A DNA stretch of 5,428 bases from Gammaproteobacteria bacterium RBG_16_57_12 (lineage in GTDB: Bacteria > Pseudomonadota > Gammaproteobacteria > RBG-16-57-12), in NCBI GenBank assembly GCA_001801365.1, contig MGXL01000047.1, forward strand, positions 5,310 through 10,737, given 5' to 3'. The position numbers and the translations under genes are program-made. Shown in pieces: positions 1-5,034 of the stretch. The notes beneath the pieces were generated by a model that saw only the letters and a program-made list of their open reading frames with translations, was not told the origin of the DNA and searched no databases. Each line of letters begins with the position of its first letter. Position 1 is the first letter of the stretch.

Positions 1-696
1 GTATCGGGCGGCCAATTCATAGTGTTTATGTTCTGCCGCCTGTTCCATCTGCTTCACCAGCTCGTCGATCACCTGGCTGTTTTTACCTTCCAGAAACATG
101 ACCGCATGGCGCACGTCCAGATCGTAGTCTTCCTGGCTGATCAAGCCGACACACGGCGCGGTACAGCGCCGGATTTGATATTGCAGGCAGGGCCGGGCCC
201 GATTGCGATAAAAAGTGTCTTCACATTGGCGCACCGGGAACAGCTTCTGCAGCAGATGGAGACTGTCCCGGGCCGCGACGGCGCTGGGATAAGGCCCGAA
301 ATAACGGCCTTTTTCGCGCTGTGGGCCGCGATGCAGCCCCAGCCGGGGAAACTCGTGATGTGTCGATAGAAATATGTAGGGGTAACTTTTGTCATCGCGC
401 AATAGAATGTTGTAGCGCGGCTTGAACTGTTTGATCAGGGTGTTTTCCAGGATCAGGGCTTCGGTCTCGGTATGTGTGACCGCCACCTCGATGCGGGCGA
501 TCTGGGACACCAGGCTACGGGTTTTGGTGCTGTCGACGGTGCGGCGGAAATAACTGGCTACCCGTTTTTTGAGATTGTTCGCCTTGCCCACATAAATCAC
601 CGCGCCGTCCTGATCCAGCATGCGGTATACACCCGGCTTGGCAGTGAGATTTTTGAGAAATCCTTTTACATCGAAGCCTGCGGCAGGCGGCATCAT
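1..696 (-). CDS. uvrC: UvrC, excinuclease ABC subunit C (N-terminal 232 residues, 3' end outside window)
   Basis: UvrC makes both incisions around a bulky DNA lesion after UvrA and UvrB have located it (nucleotide excision repair, cytoplasm). I translated this frame by hand. It opens with a GIY-YIG nuclease domain (about residues 20-100): PGVYRM at 21-26, VIYVGKA at 33-39, KKRV around 43-46, and ALILEN at 80-85 carrying the expected catalytic glutamate (E84). Cysteines C158, C170, C178 and C182 have the 12-8-4 spacing of the iron-sulfur ligands known in E. coli UvrC. The fragment ends inside the UVR (UvrB-binding) motif, at YELAARY. The start ATG at 696-694 overlaps the TGA of the upstream uracil-DNA glycosylase as ATGA, with a weak AGG (706-704) 7 nt upstream. 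A second ATG follows immediately, so the first residue is uncertain by one codon. The reading frame is open to the window edge. Family proteins are about 600 residues, so roughly 60% is missing here. The identity is very secure. Confidence 0.97.
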   Translation of the reverse strand, partial: MMPPAAGFDVKGFLKNLTAKPGVYRMLDQDGAVIYVGKANNLKKRVASYFRRTVDSTKTRSLVSQIARIEVAVTHTETEALILENTLIKQFKPRYNILLRDDKSYPYIFLSTHHEFPRLGLHRGPQREKGRYFGPYPSAVAARDSLHLLQKLFPVRQCEDTFYRNRARPCLQYQIRRCTAPCVGLISQEDYDLDVRHAVMFLEGKNSQVIDELVKQMEQAAEHKHYELAARY

Positions 697-1337
697 GCGG
701 TGGCCTGGAGCAAGGCAGCGGCCCGGGCGAAAACCTGGTGGAACATCGCCTCGGTCAAACGTCGCGTCTGGGTGTTATAGCGGCTGCAATGGTAGGAATC
801 CACGAGTTTGAGGCCATTGGGCAGGTCGTGCACACGGTTATGCCCGAACTTGCCGGCCAGGGGCTTGAGGCCACAGGCCCGCAACACCGCCTGATGGGCG
901 ATACTGCCCAGGGCGATAACCACCGCCCCCGGCCGCAAGCCGGCGATTTCCACCTGGAGATATCTATTGCAGCGGGCGATTTCCTCGCCCACCGGCTTGT
1001 TCTGCGGTGGCAGACATTTCACAGCATTGGTGATACGGCAACGATATAACTGCAAGCCATCATTACGCGCGCGGGATTCGCTCTGGTTGCTGAAACCATA
1101 ACGGTGCAGGGTGTCGTAGAGCAGGATACCGGCATAATCCCCGGTGAATGGACGGCCGGTGGCATTGGCCCCGTGCATGCCGGGCGCCAGACCGACAATC
1201 AACAAGTCCGGCTCGTCCACACCGAAGGGCGCCACCGGGGCCGCATGATAAGCCGGGTATTGGGCTCGCACCTCATCCAGAAATTGACTCAGCCTCGGGC
1301 AGTCACGGCAACCAGGATCAAATGGCATGGGCATCAT
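693..1337 (-). CDS. Family-5 (UDGb-type) iron-sulfur uracil-DNA glycosylase
   Basis: This 214-residue enzyme removes uracil, and in this family often other deaminated bases, from DNA to start base excision repair. The signature motif 1 is [19 protein letters not shown] at 49-67. It has a nonpolar alanine where other UDG families carry a polar catalytic residue, which marks family 5 rather than family 4 (GEAPG). The C-terminal motif is [13 protein letters not shown] at 183-195. Four cysteines (C10, C13, C108, C123), as CxxC plus C-x14-C, fit the 4Fe-4S cluster of families 4 and 5. Two positions differ from the form I remember as usual: GANATGR instead of GANRTGR, and YAGILLY instead of YAGDLLY. 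The start is ATG at 1337, followed at once by another ATG; a third ATG at 1328 is possible, and none has a good Shine-Dalgarno site. It lies 24 nt after the phosphatase gene and is coupled to uvrC by an ATGA overlap. Family assignment is strong; exact substrate range cannot be read from sequence. Confidence 0.92.
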   Translation of the reverse strand: MMPMPFDPGCRDCPRLSQFLDEVRAQYPAYHAAPVAPFGVDEPDLLIVGLAPGMHGANATGRPFTGDYAGILLYDTLHRYGFSNQSESRARNDGLQLYRCRITNAVKCLPPQNKPVGEEIARCNRYLQVEIAGLRPGAVVIALGSIAHQAVLRACGLKPLAGKFGHNRVHDLPNGLKLVDSYHCSRYNTQTRRLTEAMFHQVFARAAALLQATA

Positions 1338-1352
1338 ATTTATATGTTTCTA

Positions 1353-1366
1353 TTTAACATGTTAAA
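1353..1366. repeat. 14-bp perfect palindrome spanning the phosphatase stop codon
   Basis: The sequence TTTAACATGTTAAA reads identically on both strands. It covers the stop codon of the phosphatase gene (1362-1364) and lies 15 nt upstream of the glycosylase start. Its low GC content and lack of a loop make it a poor transcription terminator. It could be a small protein-binding site, or chance in an AT-rich junction. The palindrome is seen directly; any function is a guess. Confidence 0.35.
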
Positions 1367-1847
1367 GATGTTTGTTACGAATTTCCTTTAACAGTCCTTC
1401 AGCCGCCGCCTCCACCAGGTCCAGCACCTGCTCAAAGCCATTCATCCCGCCATAATAGGGATCTGGCACCTCTGCCTCATTCATATGCGGGGCATAATCC
1501 AGAAACAGGCGTATTTTATGACCATGTTCGCCCGGCGATTTGTTGGCCAGGATTTCCAGATTATCCCTGTCCATGGCAAGAATGTAGTCGAAATGCTCGA
1601 AGTCGTCTTCCGCCACCCGCCTCGCTCGCAGATCACTGATATCGACGCCACGGCGTCTGGCGCTGCTCATGGCGCGCGGATCCGGCGCCTCACCGATATG
1701 ATAGGCATGGGTACCTGCCGAATCGATCAAAATCAACTCGCTCACGCCCTGTTGCATCACCAGGTTGCGAAAGACACCGTGCGCCGTTGGTGAACGGCAG
1801 ATGTTACCCATGCAGACAAACAAAACCTTGACTTTGTTATCGCTCAT
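1362..1847 (-). CDS. Low-molecular-weight protein-tyrosine phosphatase
   Basis: This is a 161-residue cytoplasmic cysteine phosphatase. The active-site loop VCMGNICRS (11-19) gives the C-x5-R signature, with nucleophile C12 and phosphate-binding R18. The general-acid loop DPYYGG begins at D129, with the adjacent tyrosines (Y131, Y132) typical of the tyrosine-phosphatase branch rather than of arsenate reductases. Full length matches the family. The start ATG at 1847 lies 10 nt after the kdsB stop, with only a weak purine stretch (AAAG) ahead, so expression probably depends on readthrough from kdsB. Bacterial relatives often dephosphorylate BY-kinases that control polysaccharide export or UDP-sugar enzymes, but no such kinase is in this window. 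The position directly after kdsB matches the order I recall for Pseudomonas, where the homologue also follows kdsB. The substrate is unknown; arginine phosphatase activity, seen in some relatives, cannot be excluded. Confidence 0.93.
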   Translation of the reverse strand: MSDNKVKVLFVCMGNICRSPTAHGVFRNLVMQQGVSELILIDSAGTHAYHIGEAPDPRAMSSARRRGVDISDLRARRVAEDDFEHFDYILAMDRDNLEILANKSPGEHGHKIRLFLDYAPHMNEAEVPDPYYGGMNGFEQVLDLVEAAAEGLLKEIRNKHL

Positions 1848-1857
1848 TTTACTTTAA

Positions 1858-2631
1858 CTAACCTGTTTTACCAGTTGATAGTAATATATTATTTACTCTA
1901 TCCAGATCGGCAGGGGTATCGACGCCCTGCCCCGGCCTCACCCTGGCCTGGGCCACATGTATCCGTTGACCGTTCCATAGTACCCTGAGCTGTTCCAGTG
2001 ATTCCATGATCTCGATGCCGCAGGGTGGCCATTGCACATATTGACGCAGAAAGCCGCAGCGGTAGGCATACAGGCCGATGTGCCGGTAGTGTTCCGAGCG
2101 TTGCGGCAGTTCTTCGGTGGTGACCGCAAAGGCATCGCGGTCCCAGGCGATGGCGGCCCGGCTGAAATACAGGGCATATCCCTGACAGTCCATAACGACT
2201 TTGACGATATGCGGGTCAAATAAGACGGCGGTGGTCTGAATGCGTTCACAGAGTGTCGCCACCCCGGCATCGTGATGCAAGGCAAGATTTTCCGCTACCT
2301 GTCGTATCAACGCCGGAGGCATCAGCGGCTCATCTCCCTGGAGATTGACAATAATCTGCTGATCATCTTCTCCATACTTGTCAATAACCTCGGCCAGGCG
2401 GTCAGAACCAGACTGATGATGCGCCGACGTCAGGCAAGCCTCCGCCCCGAACCGTCGGGCCGCTTCCATCACCCGCCGATCGTCGGTGGCGATAATCACC
2501 TGCTCCGCCCCGCTTTCCACGCCACGTTCATAGACATGCTGGATCATGGGCTTACCGGCGATGTCCGCCAGCGGTTTGCCCGGCAGCCTGGTAGAAGCAT
2601 GGCGGGCCGGGATGATGACCTTGAATCCCAC
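1858..2631 (-). CDS. kdsB: 3-deoxy-manno-octulosonate cytidylyltransferase (CMP-KDO synthetase)
   Basis: KdsB joins CTP and KDO to make CMP-KDO, the donor used by WaaA to add the inner-core sugar to lipid A; it acts in the cytoplasm. The 257-residue product carries the whole family pattern: nucleotide-binding [15 protein letters not shown] (7-21), TDD (49-51), SGSDR (74-78), NLQGDEP (96-102, with metal-binding D100), ALYFSRA (153-159), HIGLYAYR (184-191), ESLEQLR (210-216) and [11 protein letters not shown] (236-246, with D238). Length is normal. The start is GTG at 2631-2629, supported by a GAGGA Shine-Dalgarno sequence 9 nt upstream, inside the end of the trm112 gene, and by the protein beginning right at the KVIIPAR strand. 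Only 2 nt separate it from the trm112 stop, implying translational coupling. One small oddity is AIAW at 160-163, where the E. coli enzyme has AIPW. The identity is secure. Confidence 0.97.
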   Translation of the reverse strand: MGFKVIIPARHASTRLPGKPLADIAGKPMIQHVYERGVESGAEQVIIATDDRRVMEAARRFGAEACLTSAHHQSGSDRLAEVIDKYGEDDQQIIVNLQGDEPLMPPALIRQVAENLALHHDAGVATLCERIQTTAVLFDPHIVKVVMDCQGYALYFSRAAIAWDRDAFAVTTEELPQRSEHYRHIGLYAYRCGFLRQYVQWPPCGIEIMESLEQLRVLWNGQRIHVAQARVRPGQGVDTPADLDRVNNILLSTGKTG

Positions 2632-2633
2632 GC

Positions 2634-2813
2634 CTATACTTCCTCTTCGACGGGTAGCGGACGTGCCTCCTGCTCCAGCATGACCGGAATATCATCGCGG
2701 ATGGGATAGGCCAGACGATCGGCCTTGCAGATCAGTTCCTTTTCATCTTTTTTATAGACCAGCGGTCCTTTACATACCGGACAGACCAAGATATCCAGCA
2801 AACGTTTATCCAT
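2634..2813 (-). CDS. ycaR: Trm112/YcaR-family small zinc-ribbon-like protein
   Basis: This 59-residue protein was read by hand. It starts [14 protein letters not shown] and contains [20 protein letters not shown], which closely tracks E. coli YcaR (60 residues), encoded between lpxK and kdsB there too. Cysteines C11 and C14 (CPVC) plus C29 resemble an incomplete zinc ribbon; a fourth cysteine is absent, as I also recall for E. coli YcaR. Eukaryotic and archaeal Trm112 activates and stabilises several methyltransferases, but the role of the bacterial version is not established, so a chaperone-like role is inference. The ATG at 2813 overlaps the end of lpxK by 8 nt and has a good AAGGGG site (2826-2821) 7 nt upstream. 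The stop is 2 nt before kdsB, whose Shine-Dalgarno sequence lies in this gene. The acidic tail (PVEEEV) ends the protein. Confidence 0.93.
   Translation of the reverse strand: MDKRLLDILVCPVCKGPLVYKKDEKELICKADRLAYPIRDDIPVMLEQEARPLPVEEEV
2641..2645 (-). promoter_or_regulatory. Ribosome binding site that fixes the GTG start of kdsB
   Basis: GAGGA sits 9 nt before the GTG at 2631 and inside the last codons of the trm112 gene. No ATG lies near the expected N-terminus, so this site supports GTG as the true start and suggests coupling between the two genes. Confidence 0.7.
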
Positions 2814-3801
2814 GCTCTTTCCCCTTCAGTAGTTTTTCCAGTGCAGAGGTGAATTCGGCCCCCATTGCAGTATTGACCGGCAGATACCAATAATCTGGGC
2901 CGGCAAAACGTTCACATTTTACCGCATCTTTTTCCGTCATCAGCACCGGTAAATCATCATTGAATGTCACTTCTTCGCGATGATAGGGATGATGATCGGG
3001 AAAGGGATGCTCTATCACCCGGATGCCCAGTTGCTGCAGTTTGTCAAAAAAGCGCTTTGGATTGCCGATGCCGGCTATCGCATGGACCGACTGACCGCGC
3101 AGATTATCCAGATCCCTGGTCTGACGGGCATCCGTGAGATTGACCAGTTGCCTGCCGCTCAACTGCATGGAATATTCGCCCCGTCCGGCCAGGCCGTTGA
3201 CCACCACCATATCGGCCTGTTGGATACGTTTGACCGGCTCGCGCAAGGGGCCGGCCGGCAGGCAGAGCCCGTTGCCAAAGCGACGTATGCCGTCGATGAC
3301 CACAATCTCGATATCCCGCCCCAGGGCATAGTGCTGCAAGCCATCATCTGACACTATGATATTGCAGTCATGGTATTGCAACAGGGCCTGCGCCGCGGCA
3401 ACCCGATCGGGTCCCACCGCCATGGGACAGCGGCAACGTCTGGCGAGCAGCACGGCTTCATCCCCCACGATCCGCGGATCACTGTCGGGGCGCACCTGCT
3501 GCGGCCACAGGCTGGCCTCCCCGCCATAGCCGCGGCTGACAATGCCCGGGCGATAACCGTGCCGCTGCAGGTAATCGACCAGATAGGCAACCAGTGGTGT
3601 CTTGCCCGTACCTCCGACCGTGACATTACCGACCACGATCACCGGCACCGCCAGACGGTGCACCTTCAGAAGGCCGAGGCGATAGGCGCGACGCCTAACG
3701 CTTACCAGCAGTGAAAAGAGCTTGCTGAGAGGCAGTAAGAGCAGGGCCTTGGGGGATTTGCCGTACCAGAGCGCTTCAAGATTCATTTCTAAATTTGGCA
3801 T
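2806..3801 (-). CDS. lpxK: Tetraacyldisaccharide 4'-kinase (lipid A kinase LpxK)
   Basis: LpxK phosphorylates the 4' position of the tetraacyl-disaccharide 1-phosphate to give lipid IVA, the sixth step of lipid A synthesis, at the inner face of the inner membrane. The 331-residue product has a hydrophobic, basic N-terminal membrane-binding segment (about 18-42). It is followed by Walker [13 protein letters not shown] (58-69), SRGYGG (89-94), GDEAVLLA (113-120), SDDGLQHY (151-158, containing the catalytic aspartate region), FGNG (175-178), LPAGPLREP (181-189), [10 protein letters not shown] (243-252) and MTEKDAVKC (288-296). All match E. coli LpxK in order. The start is uncertain: ATG at 3801 has AGGGG directly touching it (too close), while ATG at 3786 ([12 protein letters not shown]) aligns better with the E. 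coli N-terminus but lacks a strong site at normal spacing. The gene overlaps trm112 by 8 nt. A 73-nt AT-rich gap separates it from exbD. Confidence 0.96.
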   Translation of the reverse strand: MPNLEMNLEALWYGKSPKALLLLPLSKLFSLLVSVRRRAYRLGLLKVHRLAVPVIVVGNVTVGGTGKTPLVAYLVDYLQRHGYRPGIVSRGYGGEASLWPQQVRPDSDPRIVGDEAVLLARRCRCPMAVGPDRVAAAQALLQYHDCNIIVSDDGLQHYALGRDIEIVVIDGIRRFGNGLCLPAGPLREPVKRIQQADMVVVNGLAGRGEYSMQLSGRQLVNLTDARQTRDLDNLRGQSVHAIAGIGNPKRFFDKLQQLGIRVIEHPFPDHHPYHREEVTFNDDLPVLMTEKDAVKCERFAGPDYWYLPVNTAMGAEFTSALEKLLKGKEHG

Positions 3802-3874
3802 CCCCTGGCGCTTAGAGAAGTGTTATTTAATTTATAACAATGTGTTGTAATTGATATCTATATAAATGGATTAA
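3802..3874 (-). promoter_or_regulatory. AT-rich gap before lpxK with overlapping inverted repeats; possible promoter/operator
   Basis: This 73-nt gap is far more AT-rich than the genes around it. It contains half-sites TGTTAT (3821-3826), ATAACA (3834-3839) and TGTTGT (3843-3848). The first two form an inverted repeat with a 7-nt centre. The last two form the near-palindrome TTATAACA-ATG-TGTTGTAA (3832-3850), with one mismatched pair out of eight. On the minus strand TATAAA falls within this block and resembles a -10 element, but I see no good -35 at the right distance. A separate promoter for lpxK and the genes after it is plausible, not shown. Confidence 0.35.
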
Positions 3875-4309
3875 CTATTGCGAGCCCGCCTTGCCTTCAT
3901 TCATATGTGTTGTCGCAAAGGCCAGGCGGGAGAAACCCAACTGTCGTGCCGCATCCATGGCGGTGATCACTGCCTGATGGGGGGTATTGGAATCCGCACG
4001 GATGATCAACTGCGGATCCTTCTGATTACCCGCCACTTCCTTCATGGCCTTCATCAGGGTGGACAGTTGCACATTCACTACACGCAGATCATTCACGTAA
4101 TACTGGCCTTCGCTATCGATGGAGATTTCGATACGGTCATTCTCGATCGGCTGGGCCTGCTGGGTCGCCTTGGGAAGCACGATCTTGATTTCCGACTGCT
4201 TGTCGAAGGTCGTCGAGACCATGAAGAAAATCAGCAACAGGAATACCACATCGATCAGCGGCGCGATATTGAGATCGAGTTCCTCTTTGCGTTGTGTCCG
4301 GAAATTCAT
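3875..4309 (-). CDS. exbD: ExbD/TolR-family proton-channel subunit
   Basis: ExbD-type proteins pair with ExbB in the inner membrane and convert the proton gradient into mechanical work on a partner in the periplasm. The 144-residue product has a short cytoplasmic N-terminus, then a single membrane segment (about 14-34, APLIDVVFLLLIFFMV). This holds the essential proton-carrying aspartate, D20, and is followed by a soluble periplasmic domain. That domain (about 55-135) ends in the family's typical stretch, with PQLIIRADSNTPHQAVITAMDAA as its core (split over 99-121). The start ATG at 4309 lies 11 nt after exbB, and its strong Shine-Dalgarno sequence uses the exbB stop codon (TAAGGTGA). No tonB, tolA or receptor gene is in the window, so the energised partner is unknown. 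The symbol is a family label; siderophore uptake should not be assumed. Confidence 0.93.
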   Translation of the reverse strand: MNFRTQRKEELDLNIAPLIDVVFLLLIFFMVSTTFDKQSEIKIVLPKATQQAQPIENDRIEISIDSEGQYYVNDLRVVNVQLSTLMKAMKEVAGNQKDPQLIIRADSNTPHQAVITAMDAARQLGFSRLAFATTHMNEGKAGSQ

Positions 4310-4315
4310 CTCAGA

Positions 4316-4323
4316 TCACCTTA
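4316..4323 (-). promoter_or_regulatory. Ribosome binding site of exbD formed over the exbB stop codon
   Basis: TAAGGTGA begins with the TAA stop of exbB and ends 6 nt before the exbD ATG. It is close to the full anti-Shine-Dalgarno complement. Termination of exbB places ribosomes on the exbD initiation site, which fits coupled synthesis of two subunits of one complex. Confidence 0.75.
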
Positions 4324-4941
4324 TAATTTTTCAGACTTGCGATCACCGTGCATGATCTCCACCATTTTCAGGGCTTCCTGCTCCATCTCCACCACCAGGG
4401 CATCGATCTTGCCACGGAAATAGCGGTGAAACATCATGGCGGGGATGGCGACGATCAGGCCGGCCGCGGTGGTAATCAGGGCGACGGATATCCCCCCGGC
4501 CAGGGCGTTTGGCTTGCCCACCCCTTCCACCAGAATGCCATCGAACACCTGGATCATCCCGATAACCGTGCCCAGCAAGCCCAATAACGGTGAAATCAGG
4601 GCAATGGTACCGAGGGTATTGAGGAACCGCTCCAGTTCATGGGCCACGTGCCGCCCGGTCTCCTCTATGCTTTCCTTCATGATCTCCCGCTGCTGGTTCA
4701 GATTGATCAGCCCGGAGGCCAGGATGCGGCCCAGCGCCGAACCCTCCTGGATATTCTTCAGGACATCGGCATTGATCTGTTTATTGTTGTGCCAGTGCCA
4801 GATCTGGGCCACCAGATTTTCCGGCACAATACGGCGCCGGCGCAGGCTCCAGAACCGTTCAATGACAATCCCCATGGCAACGATGGACCCCAGGATGATC
4901 GGAATCATCAGCACACCACCGGACTTGATAATCTCTAACAC
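4321..4941 (-). CDS. exbB: ExbB/TolQ/MotA-family proton-channel subunit
   Basis: This 206-residue inner-membrane protein would form the pentameric channel that surrounds the ExbD helices. Three membrane segments are visible: about 9-29, 111-133 and 148-171. Between the first and second lies the large cytoplasmic loop with the conserved run RHVAHELERFLNTLGTIA. The second helix carries SPLLGLLGTVIGMIQVF (117-133). The third carries ALITTAAGLIVAIPA (154-168), with the threonines that line the proton path. A charged cytoplasmic tail follows. The start is GTG at 4941, supported by TGGAG (4953-4949) 7 nt upstream; an ATG one base earlier is out of frame and hits a stop after two codons. It follows comEC after 93 nt, the order I recall for Pseudomonas and Xanthomonas. 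It is clearly a family member, but what this copy drives is not known. Confidence 0.94.
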   Translation of the reverse strand: MLEIIKSGGVLMIPIILGSIVAMGIVIERFWSLRRRRIVPENLVAQIWHWHNNKQINADVLKNIQEGSALGRILASGLINLNQQREIMKESIEETGRHVAHELERFLNTLGTIALISPLLGLLGTVIGMIQVFDGILVEGVGKPNALAGGISVALITTAAGLIVAIPAMMFHRYFRGKIDALVVEMEQEALKMVEIMHGDRKSEKL

Positions 4942-4948
4942 ATCTATG

Positions 4949-4953
4949 CTCCA
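4949..4953 (-). promoter_or_regulatory. Ribosome binding site that fixes the GTG start of exbB
   Basis: TGGAG lies 7 nt ahead of the GTG at 4941. A competing ATG (4943-4941) overlaps the GTG in another frame but reaches a TAG after two codons, so it cannot begin the protein. The upstream in-frame stop (TGA at 4962-4960) limits any longer version. Confidence 0.65.
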
Positions 4954-4987
4954 CAGTAATCAGATTGACACGTAATTTAGCAAAGTC

Positions 4988-5016
4988 TTACCCGGACGAA
5001 AAGCCAAACCGGGTAA
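4988..5016 (-). other. 8-bp-stem hairpin between comEC and exbB
   Basis: TTACCCGG (4988-4995) and CCGGGTAA (5009-5016) are perfect inverted copies separated by 13 nt. The hairpin begins 18 nt after the comEC stop. On the minus strand the bases after the stem (GACTTTGC) are not a T-run, so it is not a standard rho-independent terminator. It could be a weak or rho-assisted terminator, an RNA-stabilising stem at the comEC 3' end, or an operator. The remainder of the 93-nt gap shows only a poor promoter candidate for exbB (TTGCTA, 17 nt, ATTACT). Confidence 0.45.
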
Positions 5017-5034
5017 TACTGCACCTTGCGGCGG

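Noticed and set aside
22..369. 115-residue open frame on the plus strand near the window start
   Set aside because: The minus strand here encodes uvrC with its GIY-YIG, cysteine and UVR motifs in a single open frame, so the plus-strand frame is spurious.
2272..2709. 145-residue open frame on the plus strand opposite kdsB and trm112
   Set aside because: It overlaps two well-supported genes on the other strand and shows no family resemblance.
3878..4423. 181-residue open frame on the plus strand opposite exbD and the end of exbB
   Set aside because: It lies wholly antisense to two clear genes, its translation is rich in His, Gly and Arg with no recognisable motif, and it has no convincing start signal. 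It is a shadow of the codon pattern on the other strand.
3875..4941. TonB-type iron uptake system
   Set aside because: Only the ExbB/ExbD motor is present; there is no TonB, receptor or Fur-box-like site in view, and the neighbours are envelope and DNA genes.
4436..4975. 179-residue open frame on the plus strand opposite exbB
   Set aside because: It is antisense to an intact ExbB gene and low in motif content (Pro-, Arg- and Ser-rich). It is explained by the exbB reading frame.
4988..5016. Rho-independent terminator for comEC
   Set aside because: The stem is good, but no T-run follows it on the minus strand, nor on the plus strand, so only a hairpin is reported.
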